Positions 1 through 5,366 of a DNA stretch of 14,141 bases are shown here, piece by piece. A program made the position numbers and the translations under genes. Position 1 is the stretch's first letter. Each line of letters opens with the position of its first letter. Origin of the DNA: Clostridiales bacterium (GTDB lineage Bacteria; Bacillota; Clostridia; Oscillospirales; CAG-382); NCBI GenBank assembly GCA_003343885.1, contig QAKH01000030.1, positions 1 to 14,141 on the forward strand, given 5' to 3'. The notes under the pieces are model-generated. The model saw only the letters and a program-made list of their open reading frames with translations. It was not told where the DNA came from and made no database searches.

Positions 1-492
1 ATTATAGAGCCGGAAATATACGGGGGCAGCATTACAAACAGCCGTGAAACTATATTAAACGCCCAAAGCGAAATGATATGTGTTCCGGAATTTGTCCGAA
101 AAGAATTTGCCGAAAGCGGCTATCGTCTGATACTTGTTTCAAATGATAATTGGACAGAATTATTTGATAATAAATATTCGGGCATCTACAATTCGCAGAA
201 AAAAGCAATATACATACGAATGGGATATTACAGCAGTATTCCCCACGAGTTCGGGCATTATATACACAGCGTTTTGCAAAATCATAATATAGCCGCCGAT
301 GAACGGCTGAAAAATCAGCTTGCGAAGTTAAAATTCACAGGCGATGACTATTTTATGACAAACGATACGGAATTTTTTGCAGAAGCGTTTGCGGAATACT
401 GTAAAAACGGCAATCGGCTAAAAGAAAACTGTGAAGCTGTTTATACCTATATAGATAATGCGTTAAATGCCTTTTCAAACCTATATCAATAA
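1..492 (+). CDS. Lethal-factor-like (ATLF-type) zinc metallopeptidase domain, C-terminal part; 5' end outside window
   Basis: The reading frame is open from base 1, so the ATG at 73 is probably internal and the gene starts upstream. The visible 163 residues carry HEFGHYIH at about residues 82-89, an HExxH zinc-binding and catalytic motif. About 40 residues later comes an acidic FFAEAFAEY segment, where gluzincins place the third zinc ligand (Glu). That pairing, and a preceding segment ending just before HEFGH, resembles the anthrax-lethal-factor-like (ATLF) peptidase fold. In Firmicute mobile elements such domains often form the end of very large multidomain proteins. No signal peptide can be judged because the N-terminus is missing. 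The gene is followed by a terminator hairpin, so it ends a transcription unit. The metallopeptidase motif is clear; the exact family and substrate are inferred. An ImmA/IrrE-type peptidase is an alternative, but the EFFAEAF region fits ATLF better. Confidence 0.75.
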   Translation: MIEPEIYGGSITNSRETILNAQSEMICVPEFVRKEFAESGYRLILVSNDNWTELFDNKYSGIYNSQKKAIYIRMGYYSSIPHEFGHYIHSVLQNHNIAADERLKNQLAKLKFTGDDYFMTNDTEFFAEAFAEYCKNGNRLKENCEAVYTYIDNALNAFSNLYQ

Positions 493-498
493 GCACAG

Positions 499-537
499 AC
501 GGGAAGTGGGGCAACTGCTTGCTTCCCGTGAATTTTT
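499..537 (+). terminator. Probable Rho-independent terminator after the metallopeptidase gene
   Basis: The arms ACGGGAAG (499-506) and CTTCCCGT (522-529) are perfectly complementary. They enclose a 15-nt loop and are followed by AATTTTTAAT. The hairpin starts 7 nt after the TAA stop at 490-492. The T-run is short, so termination may be incomplete. Confidence 0.6.
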
Positions 538-544
538 AATTAAA

Positions 545-553
545 TGGTATAAT
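545..553 (+). promoter_or_regulatory. Extended -10 promoter for the recombinase gene
   Basis: TGGTATAAT holds a perfect TATAAT (548-553) with a TGn extension. No good -35 is visible 17 bp upstream, where the terminator arm lies. The recombinase start codon is 42 nt downstream of the -10 box. Confidence 0.5.
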
Positions 554-595
554 ATATAATGGGGTAAAAAATTCAAAATCGGAGGTGAGCGAAAT

Positions 596-1099
596 ATGCA
601 GGAGGAATACGGATATGTACGGGTATCCTCAACCGACCAAAACGAGGACAGGCAAATGCTTGAAATGAAAAAACTCGGCATAAAGCAAAGTAATATCTTT
701 TTAGATAAGCAGTCCGGCAAGGACTTTAACCGACCAAGCTATCAAAAATTGCTTACAAAGCTGAAAAAAGGAGATTTGCTGTATGTGAAATCCATAGACA
801 GGATCGGCAGAAACTATAATGAAATTCAAGTTCAGTGGCGGGTGTTGACGAAAGAAATGGAGGTTGATGTCGTGGTTATAGATATGCCGCTTTTAGATAC
901 AAGAGTTTACAAAGACTTGATGGGAACATTCATTGCCGATTTGGTTTTGCAAGTTCTGTCTTTTGTCGCTGAAAACGAAAGATTAAATATCCGCAAACGA
1001 CAGGAAGAAGGCATACGGGCAGCAAAGCTGAAAGGAATAGCTTTCGGACGACCGATGATAACGGCACCGGATAATTTCGGCGGTTTGGTTAAGCAATGA
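596..1099 (+). CDS. Serine recombinase (resolvase/invertase family), truncated before its DNA-binding domain
   Basis: The gene encodes a small serine site-specific recombinase of the Tn3-resolvase/Hin-invertase type, 167 aa as read. The N-terminus YGYVRVSSTDQN holds the catalytic serine (about Ser11). SIDRIGRN supplies the conserved DRxxR-type active-site segment, and NERLNIRKRQEEGIRAAKLKG with FGRP is the usual E-helix and linker to the DNA-binding domain. The start is set by a perfect GGAGGTGA at 581-588, 7 nt before the ATG. Translation stops at TGA 1097-1099 just after the linker, so the helix-turn-helix domain is lost. The codons after the stop continue the family sequence in the same frame (next entry). 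The catalytic domain looks intact, but the protein as read should bind DNA poorly. It lies directly beside the candidate invertible segment at 1204-1387, which makes it the natural candidate for, or relic of, the enzyme that flips it. Confidence 0.88.
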   Translation: MQEEYGYVRVSSTDQNEDRQMLEMKKLGIKQSNIFLDKQSGKDFNRPSYQKLLTKLKKGDLLYVKSIDRIGRNYNEIQVQWRVLTKEMEVDVVVIDMPLLDTRVYKDLMGTFIADLVLQVLSFVAENERLNIRKRQEEGIRAAKLKGIAFGRPMITAPDNFGGLVKQ

Positions 1100-1198
1100 G
1101 AACGAGGTCATATACGGGCTGAAGATGTGACAAAAGAATGCAATATGAGCATTGCCACATTTTACCGCAGGCTTCGTGAATACAGACTTGCAAAATAA
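1100..1198 (+). pseudogene. Severed C-terminal helix-turn-helix of the serine recombinase
   Basis: In the same frame as the recombinase, the 32 codons after the TGA read as a resolvase-type DNA-binding tail ending in TAA at 1196-1198. The segment ECNMSIATFYRRL is the typical helix-turn-helix with MS-x-A/P-TFYR. Family members usually have a tryptophan where the TGA now stands, so a single TGG to TGA change explains the break with no indel. Neighbouring genes use TGA as a real stop (agrB ends in TGA), so routine TGA decoding as Trp is not supported. Low-level readthrough or a sequencing error remains possible. Confidence 0.75.
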
Positions 1199-1203
1199 AA
1201 TCT

Positions 1204-1231
1204 ACTATCACAAAGTACACATTTTGATAGT
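1204..1231 (+). repeat. Left inverted-repeat site of the candidate invertible segment
   Basis: Bases 1212-1227 (AAAGTACACATTTTGA) are repeated exactly in inverse orientation at 1364-1379. The 28-bp block 1204-1231 is itself an imperfect dyad: outer arms ACTATCA/TGATAGT pair fully, and AA/TT and GT/AC pair further in. The dyad is centred on the dinucleotide AC (1217-1218). Two half-sites around a 2-bp core is the usual form of a small serine recombinase crossover site. The site begins 6 nt after the recombinase remnant. A hairpin terminator is an alternative reading, but no T-run follows. Confidence 0.65.
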
Positions 1232-1288
1232 GGAAAATTTATAAAAAATCATTTAGATATTTGGATTGTTGCCCAAAATTACTGTATT

Positions 1289-1317
1289 ATTGTACCGTCA
1301 TTCGACATGTTTGTCAA
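1289..1317 (-). promoter_or_regulatory. Near-consensus promoter on the minus strand inside the invertible segment
   Basis: On the minus strand, TTGACA (complement of 1312-1317) and TACAAT (complement of 1289-1294) are separated by exactly 17 bp, matching the vegetative sigma consensus at 11 of 12 positions. As written it points left, with transcription starting near 1282, and would run antisense into the recombinase gene. No minus-strand gene lies there to be served, which is unexpected for such a strong promoter and supports the inversion hypothesis. Confidence 0.6.
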
Positions 1318-1325
1318 CATACAAC

Positions 1326-1334
1326 TGATATAAT
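1326..1334 (+). promoter_or_regulatory. Extended -10 promoter toward the signalling genes
   Basis: TGATATAAT holds a perfect TATAAT (1329-1334) with a TG one base upstream. The -35 at the expected distance (CATGTT, 1306-1311) is poor, so this is a weak or activator-dependent promoter. The predicted start near 1341 puts the right inverted-repeat arm in the untranslated leader of the gene at 1411. Confidence 0.5.
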
Positions 1335-1359
1335 TTAGCAGTACATATTAAAACAAGCT

Positions 1360-1387
1360 ATTTTCAAAATGTGTACTTTTTGGTAAT
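1360..1387 (-). repeat. Right inverted-repeat site of the candidate invertible segment
   Basis: Bases 1364-1379 are the exact inverse complement of 1212-1227. When the two copies are extended outward, 21 of 25 positions agree. The 28-bp block is also an imperfect dyad, 10 of 13 pairs matching around the central dinucleotide GT (1373-1374), the complement of the AC in the left site. An asymmetric core in opposite orientation at the two sites is the arrangement that gives inversion, not deletion. The site ends 24 nt before the next start codon. Confidence 0.65.
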
Positions 1388-1410
1388 TGTCACACAGGAG
1401 GAATTCTATA

Positions 1411-1854
1411 ATGATACAAATTAGAAACAACAGATTGGTGTTAGGAGGAGCATCGGTGAGTTTGCCTGAGGGATTGTATCTGCACGATGTTTTGAATGAT
1501 GAAAACGGAGTTAGATTTTCAGACAAAAAAAAGTTATTTATGATTGAACTGATATGTGTTACAAACTCAAATGACTCAAATAAAGTAATACTTAACTTGG
1601 TTAAAGAATTGAAGTGTGCCTGCGAGTGTTTCATGGATATTGAGCCGATAACACTGAATGGATTAGAAGGATATTATACAATATATCGTACTAAAGATAA
1701 TGAATTTTATAAGGCCTTGGTTCGTAATCCTACAAATTGCTTAGACGAGTGTTTATCCGTAGTAATAAAGGTGCTGTCTACCAGTGTGGATATTAAGGAA
1801 GTAATGAATTATTCTTCTGTAAAGTCTTTTTTTTGTGATTTGAGGGCAGAGTAA
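1411..1854 (+). CDS. Hypothetical 147-aa protein leading the signalling locus
   Basis: I do not recognise this protein. The start is ATG 1411, set by AGGAGG at 1396-1401 with a 9-nt spacer. An in-frame TTG at 1387 lies upstream of that RBS and is unlikely. The product has no signal peptide or membrane segment and seems to be a small soluble alpha/beta protein. Visible landmarks are GGASVSLPEGLYLHD near the N-terminus, a central ELKCACECFMDIEPITLNGLEG, and a YYTIYRTKDNEFYKALVR strand segment; there are five cysteines. It sits immediately downstream of the putative promoter switch and 100 bp upstream of the response regulator. It is therefore the first gene whose expression an inversion would change. 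The adjacency suggests an accessory role in signalling or regulation, but nothing in the sequence proves that. Confidence 0.8.
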   Translation: MIQIRNNRLVLGGASVSLPEGLYLHDVLNDENGVRFSDKKKLFMIELICVTNSNDSNKVILNLVKELKCACECFMDIEPITLNGLEGYYTIYRTKDNEFYKALVRNPTNCLDECLSVVIKVLSTSVDIKEVMNYSSVKSFFCDLRAE

Positions 1855-1887
1855 GCCAAATAATCTTACAAAAATTAATTTAAGGAG

Positions 1888-1916
1888 TTGAAAATACTGT
1901 TGATATTTGTTATAGT
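1888..1916 (+). promoter_or_regulatory. Promoter for the response regulator and kinase genes
   Basis: TTGAAA (1888-1893) and TATAGT (1911-1916) are spaced by 17 bp, each one mismatch from consensus. The start would be near 1923, about 30 nt before the GTG start of the regulator. I see no LytTR-like repeats at the expected distance upstream, so this promoter may give basal expression of the two-component pair independent of the upstream switch. Confidence 0.6.
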
Positions 1917-1954
1917 ATTAGCGTAAATAACTTACACGGGTAGGAGTGCATTTT

Positions 1955-2680
1955 GTGGATAGAGCACTGAGCATATATATTTGTGATGATGATTTATATT
2001 TTGCCGAAAAAATTAAGCAATATGTCAAATCGATAATGTGTGGCATGTGCAATGTCAAAATATGCACATTTGACAATGGCGATGATTTGCTTCATGAATA
2101 TGAGAAAAGCAGTTCTGATGCTGTTTTTTTGGATATAGATATTCCAGATATGAACGGATTTCAAATTGCTGAAGCGCTACAAAAAAATAATTCAAATGCA
2201 ATTATTGTATTTATTACTAGTTACGAAGATAAAGTATATCAATCGTGGACATATCAACCATTTTGGTTTGTCAGAAAGAATCATTTGGATGATTTAGCGA
2301 TAGTTCTACCCAAAATGGTTGCAAAAATAGAGTCTGATAATCATAGAAATAACCATATTTTTAAATTAAAAGCAGAAAACTGTATTGTCGATATTGACAT
2401 TGGGGCATTAATTATTATGGAATCGGTTGGACATGACATAGAAATGAAATATATATGCGGCACAAGAAAAAAGGTTAGATGCAAAATATCTGATGTTGAC
2501 ACTCAACTCAAAGATAGATATATTGTGCGAATACAAAAAGGAATATTGGTTAATTGCAGATATATTTCAAAGATTACCAGTAGGGAGGTCATTTTGACGA
2601 ACGGGGGGAGTTATAATATTAGCAGAAAAAGGATTGAAGAAGTAAAAGCTGTATTTCAAAAGTATGTGAGGAGCATTTAA
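1955..2680 (+). CDS. LytTR-family response regulator (AgrA/VirR type)
   Basis: A 241-aa transcription factor with an N-terminal receiver domain and a C-terminal LytTR DNA-binding domain. In the receiver, IYICDDD gives the acidic pocket (Asp11-13), FLDIDIPDMNGF holds the phosphoacceptor Asp60, FITSYED supplies the conserved Thr/Ser, and FVRKN the conserved Lys. The LytTR domain (about 138-241) shows the hallmark YIVRIQKGILVNCRYISKI and GGSYNISRKRIEEVK segments. The chosen start is GTG 1955, 8 nt after AGGAG (1942-1946). An upstream in-frame GTG at 1946 overlaps that RBS and is unlikely. The gene ends directly against the kinase ATG at 2681, so the two are co-translated. LytTR proteins bind pairs of 9-bp direct repeats about 21 bp apart, and such repeats occur before agrB and before the gene at 5504. 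The likely targets are therefore in this window. Confidence 0.92.
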   Translation: MDRALSIYICDDDLYFAEKIKQYVKSIMCGMCNVKICTFDNGDDLLHEYEKSSSDAVFLDIDIPDMNGFQIAEALQKNNSNAIIVFITSYEDKVYQSWTYQPFWFVRKNHLDDLAIVLPKMVAKIESDNHRNNHIFKLKAENCIVDIDIGALIIMESVGHDIEMKYICGTRKKVRCKISDVDTQLKDRYIVRIQKGILVNCRYISKITSREVILTNGGSYNISRKRIEEVKAVFQKYVRSI

Positions 2681-3976
2681 ATGAGTTCATATTGGTTTGA
2701 AATCGCGATCAATTTTATAGAAACATTTGTCATATTTTCATTTATAACATTGTATCTCGAGCCAAAATACAAAAAATTGAAAGGAAGTGTGTGTTTTTTT
2801 GTTGCGTGGATGGTTGGATTTATTGAAATATGTATAATGAATAAAATTACTTTCTTTGAAAGTATTGGCTCATATATTCCTATTGCTATTTATTTCATAT
2901 ACGCAATGCTGTGTTTAAAAGGGAATATATTACTAAAATTATGGATGTCAGTTATTACACAGATTATTGTTACAATGGTTGCTGTAGTATCAAATTTAGG
3001 AATTTGTTATATTATTGGCTATAGTCCCAATGACATGATATTAATTTTTAACAGCACGAGAGTTGCAGGCGTAATAATTTCAAAAATCATTTTGGTTGTT
3101 ACATATATGATTGTACTAAAGGGAGCTTCGAAAAATCAAATTAAAACGAAGCTGTGGTATGCACTGATAGTTATACCTTTGATATCAGTTATTTCGATTA
3201 CAGGTATTATGAAAATTGCACTTAAGTATGAGGATACTGCCGGATATGTGTTGCTTGGAATGGTATGTATTGTTATTGCAAATATATTGACATATTATTT
3301 TTACACGGTAATAAGTAGAGAATACGAAAATAAATTGAGAATTGAATTGTTGGAGCAACAATATGAAAATGCAAAGGCAAGCATTGATAATTCAACGTTG
3401 TTTGTAGAACAGATGCATGCTGTCAGGCATGATATTAAAAATCAGCTATTGACACTGGCCGGTTATATAGAATCAGAAAAGAAAACCGAAGCGTTGCAAT
3501 ATATAGAGCATCTTACAAATGATTGTTTACCAAATATTCAAAAGGTCATTGAAACTGGAGACACAGCGGTAGATGCGATATTGAACATGAAAGCGACAAT
3601 ATGTTTACGACAAAAGATTTTTCTGCAAATTAAATTTGAGGACAATTGCATTAGTGGAATAGAACAAACAGATACTGTTATTTTGTTTGGAAATTTATTG
3701 GATAATGCTATTGAAGCAGCTGAAAAGAGTGCAAAAAAAAGAGTTTGCCTGGACGTCAGAAACAAAGGCGAATATCTTTCAGTTTGTATAACTAACAGTA
3801 TTGATGAGTCAGTTCTTGATAAAAACAGGGAATTAAAAACTACAAAGGAAAATAAAAAACTGCATGGGTTGGGGCTGAAAAGCGTAAAAGCGGTTGTAGA
3901 TAAGTATAATGGCATGATACAGTTTTTTGAAGAGAATGGTGAATTTTGTTGTCACTTGTTGTTATTAAAATCTTAA
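2681..3976 (+). CDS. AgrC-like sensor histidine kinase (GHKL type), quorum-sensing receptor
   Basis: A 431-aa membrane kinase. The N-terminal half (about 1-210) has six or seven hydrophobic segments with short loops and no large extracellular domain, as in AgrC peptide receptors. A coiled stretch (about 215-245) leads to the dimerisation helix MHAVRHDIKNQ, in which His250 is the expected phosphorylation site. The GHKL ATPase domain follows: the N box at GNLLDNAIEAAE (Asn342) and the G box LHGLGLKSVK (Gly396, Gly398). No separate DxGxG box is obvious, which is usual for this kinase subfamily. The start ATG follows the regulator's TAA with no gap and has GAGGAG at 2668-2673. A terminator follows, so agrBD is a separate unit. 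Role inferred: it senses the cyclic peptide made by AgrB/AgrD and phosphorylates the LytTR regulator. Confidence 0.92.
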   Translation: MSSYWFEIAINFIETFVIFSFITLYLEPKYKKLKGSVCFFVAWMVGFIEICIMNKITFFESIGSYIPIAIYFIYAMLCLKGNILLKLWMSVITQIIVTMVAVVSNLGICYIIGYSPNDMILIFNSTRVAGVIISKIILVVTYMIVLKGASKNQIKTKLWYALIVIPLISVISITGIMKIALKYEDTAGYVLLGMVCIVIANILTYYFYTVISREYENKLRIELLEQQYENAKASIDNSTLFVEQMHAVRHDIKNQLLTLAGYIESEKKTEALQYIEHLTNDCLPNIQKVIETGDTAVDAILNMKATICLRQKIFLQIKFEDNCISGIEQTDTVILFGNLLDNAIEAAEKSAKKRVCLDVRNKGEYLSVCITNSIDESVLDKNRELKTTKENKKLHGLGLKSVKAVVDKYNGMIQFFEENGEFCCHLLLLKS

Positions 3977-3986
3977 ACCATTAAAG

Positions 3987-4013
3987 GAGTCGAAATGTTT
4001 CGGCTCTTTTTTT
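3987..4013 (+). terminator. Rho-independent terminator after the kinase gene
   Basis: The arms GAGTCGAAA (3987-3995) and TTTCGGCTC (3998-4006) pair with one G-U, closing on a tiny loop. Seven Ts follow (4007-4013). The start of the downstream direct repeat lies in the T-run. Confidence 0.8.
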
Positions 4014-4051
4014 GTGTAAGTTGTGCCATTATTTGTGTAAGTTGTGCCATT
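4011..4051 (+). promoter_or_regulatory. LytTR-type operator: two perfect 20-bp direct repeats before agrB
   Basis: TTTGTGTAAGTTGTGCCATT occurs at 4011-4030 and again, identical, at 4032-4051, a 21-bp period equal to two helical turns. Inside each copy, TAAGTTGTG (4017-4025 and 4038-4046) matches the LytTR consensus WMMGTTNRK at 8 of 9 positions, leaving a 12-bp spacer as in AgrA-type operators. The repeats lie just upstream of the agrB -35 region, so autoinduction by the neighbouring regulator is the simple reading. Confidence 0.8.
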
Positions 4052-4053
4052 GA

Positions 4054-4082
4054 AGTTGTTGCATGAAAATTTTTGATAAAAT
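4054..4082 (+). promoter_or_regulatory. agrBD promoter, weak -35, extended -10
   Basis: TGATAAAAT (4074-4082) is an extended -10 with TAAAAT one mismatch from consensus. At a 17-bp spacer the -35 hexamer would be AGTTGT (4054-4059), a poor match lying 7 bp after the second operator 9-mer. A weak -35 beside paired LytTR sites is typical of activator-dependent promoters. Confidence 0.6.
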
Positions 4083-4111
4083 AGCGAATTGAGAGATGTT
4101 GGAGGTGCAAT

Positions 4112-4690
4112 ATGGATAAGATATCAAATAAAATAACAGATTATTTGTGCTTAAGAAACTTTATACCGGAAAAAGATAGAGAGATATATAATTATGGCTT
4201 TAAGTTAATACTTTCCGATATAATAAATTTTTCAATTGTTATTTTACTGGGATTGTTAACAAACAGAATATTGGAGGGAATTGTTTTTCTTATTACATTA
4301 TGTGGAATTCGACGTTTTAGCGGTGGTTTTCATGCAAAGACTTTTTGGTTATGCAGAGTTTTAATGATTTTAACATTTATCATTGTTTGGGTAATAACCG
4401 AATTGATTTATAATTTCAGACTATTTTTTCCGTATGTGATAGTTGTTGATATCCTAGCGTTGATTTTTATTGCTATTTTTTCTCCGATAAAGCATCCAAA
4501 TAAGAAATTATCCAAAAAACAAGTAAAAACAAACAAAATCAAAGCAACGCTTGCAGCGATTGTTTTGACAGTAATATCCGCTTTTTTGATGACATTTAAA
4601 TTTAAATGTGGGATGACTGTTTCTGTAACAATTATGGCTGTAGTGTTTTTGATGATAATAGGTATGAAAGGAGGAGAAAAAGGTGTTTGA
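4112..4690 (+). CDS. agrB: AgrB-like membrane peptidase that processes the autoinducer peptide
   Basis: A 192-aa integral membrane cysteine endopeptidase that trims and cyclises AgrD and helps export the peptide. The family signature RRFSGGFHAKTFWLC is present, giving catalytic His74 and Cys81 with the same seven-residue separation as His77/Cys84 of Staphylococcus aureus AgrB. The N-terminus (about 1-30) is a cytoplasmic amphipathic region. Roughly six hydrophobic segments follow, at about 32-49, 53-66, 82-102, 104-125, 143-162 and 166-184. A basic loop (KHPNKKLSKKQVKTNKIK) separates the fourth and fifth. Length is normal for the family. The start ATG is preceded by GGAGG at 4101-4105. The gene overlaps agrD by 8 bp, indicating coupled translation and supporting a dedicated enzyme-substrate pair. 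Confidence 0.95.
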   Translation: MDKISNKITDYLCLRNFIPEKDREIYNYGFKLILSDIINFSIVILLGLLTNRILEGIVFLITLCGIRRFSGGFHAKTFWLCRVLMILTFIIVWVITELIYNFRLFFPYVIVVDILALIFIAIFSPIKHPNKKLSKKQVKTNKIKATLAAIVLTVISAFLMTFKFKCGMTVSVTIMAVVFLMIIGMKGGEKGV

Positions 4691-4820
4691 TTGGTTGAGC
4701 AGCGTTTTAGCAAATCTTGCATATGATGCCGCAATAAAATCTGTAGATGTTGCGTCTCACAATGGTATGCATCAGATGGAAGAACCGGAGACTGTAAAAA
4801 CAGCAGCGGCGAGAAACTAA
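4683..4820 (+). CDS. agrD: AgrD-like cyclic lactone autoinducer precursor, 45 aa, no cysteine
   Basis: The ORF starts at GTG 4683 (8 nt after AGGAGG 4669-4674) and overlaps the agrB stop by 8 bp. The N-terminal MFDWLSSVLANLAYDAAIK is a likely amphipathic membrane-anchoring helix. The middle VDVASHNGMHQM is the candidate signal segment, and the tail begins with EEPE, the acidic-Pro motif that follows the signal peptide in AgrD proteins. There is no cysteine at all, so the usual thiolactone cannot form. Ser25 is the likely ring-closing nucleophile, giving a lactone, as in serine-type autoinducers of some staphylococci and, from memory, many gut Clostridia (SxxGxxQ-like pattern). The exact ends of the mature ring are not determined here; SHNGMHQ or SHNGMHQM is my best guess. 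Position, size, overlap with agrB and the following terminators support the call. Confidence 0.88.
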   Translation: MFDWLSSVLANLAYDAAIKSVDVASHNGMHQMEEPETVKTAAARN

Positions 4821-4832
4821 GTTTCTGCAGAA

Positions 4833-4854
4833 GAGGGCATGTTAACATGCCCTC
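4833..4854 (+). repeat. Perfect 22-bp palindrome after agrD
   Basis: The arms GAGGGCATG and CATGCCCTC flank TTAA, making a perfect palindrome 12 nt after the agrD stop. As RNA it is a strong 9-bp hairpin with a UUAA loop. No T-run follows directly, so it may protect the 3' end of the agrBD mRNA or assist the terminator just downstream. A protein-binding palindrome is also possible. Confidence 0.75.
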
Positions 4855-4858
4855 AGAC

Positions 4859-4890
4859 CACTGACAAAGTAAAAGTCGGTGTTTTTTTTT
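4859..4890 (+). terminator. Rho-independent terminator of agrBD
   Basis: CACTGAC (4859-4865) pairs with GTCGGTG (4875-4881), one G-U, and nine Ts follow (4882-4890). This closes the agrBD unit. Confidence 0.8.
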
Positions 4891-5366
4891 GACTAATTTA
4901 TATGTTAAAACGATATGACACATTGAAAAAACGTTTTTGTCAGATTCCCAGAAAATTGGATAAATCCGGGTTAGGAAAGAGGTTATCATAAAACTTAGCT
5001 TTCGGTCCGGATGTGAATAGCGTAATGCTCTGAAAATTATCTTGGAGATAAATAACTGCCATCCACTTTCGTGTGTTTTTTCGCACATTAATTATACCAA
5101 AGCCGATTGGCTGTTTCTATATTTTGATATTGATATTTTTGTGCATTATGATCTTGCACTGTTTTGTTCAAAGATAGTATCTATAGTAAAAAACGGATAT
5201 TCTGATCATAAAAAACAGATATTTGCTTGATTATGCGATTTAACGAAAGTTCATAAACGCAAGCAACGCACCTTATTAATAAAATAACCTGACAGTATAG
5301 AGCGAGAACAAAGTATCTATCAAGATATGGGACAAATCAAAAGCGACATGAAGCGAAAATGGCAAA
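4891..5366 (+). other. Gene-poor interval between agrBD and the secreted-protein operon
   Basis: No convincing gene is visible. The longest + frame (5042-5230) begins with TTG, lacks an RBS and has unusual composition. A short frame (5293-5445) reads as a very basic peptide (KRHEAKMAKNRLKRMTNRLE region) and could be a worn gene fragment. A 13-bp imperfect repeat AAAAAACRGATAT occurs at 5188-5200 and 5210-5222. A regulatory RNA, as found beside agr in staphylococci, could lie here, but no clear promoter-terminator pair defines one. Confidence 0.4.

Larger units (their letters stand above)
1212..1379. other. Candidate invertible promoter segment (phase-variation switch)
   Basis: This 168-bp segment is bounded by the inverted 16-bp repeats. 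It contains a near-consensus promoter pointing left and a weaker extended -10 promoter pointing right. Inversion would place the strong promoter about 110 bp upstream of the start codon at 1411, pointing into the signalling genes, with no change to coding sequence. The arrangement (inverted repeats, promoter inside, recombinase gene alongside) matches the invertible promoters known from gut bacteria. No flipped reads can be seen from one sequence, so activity is an inference. Confidence 0.55.

Noticed and set aside
1097..1099. TGA read as tryptophan (alternative genetic code)
   Set aside because: agrB ends in TGA at the expected family length, just past the agrD start, so TGA is a normal stop here.
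1260..1330. LytTR repeat pair at the promoter of the gene at 1411
   Set aside because: Single 7/9 matches such as ACCGTCATT exist, but no second copy lies 21 bp away, unlike the agrB site.
1212..1379. Inverted repeats as the ends of a small transposable element (MITE)
   Set aside because: No target-site duplication is visible outside the arms, and each arm is itself a dyad around a dinucleotide. Recombinase crossover sites explain this better, though a MITE is not excluded.
1900..1926. Eight-codon leader frame starting TTG after AAGGAG at 1882-1887
   Set aside because: The spacing from the RBS-like sequence is long and the frame overlaps the TTGAAA/TATAGT promoter. It is probably chance.
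4408..5088. 226-codon minus-strand frame across agrB and agrD
   Set aside because: It is a shadow of the coding strand. agrB has family motifs, a terminator lies inside the frame, and the minus-strand product resembles nothing.
5042..5230. 62-codon + strand frame between agrD and the secreted operon
   Set aside because: It starts with TTG, has no ribosome binding site, and its composition is unlike its neighbours. Nothing recognisable is encoded.
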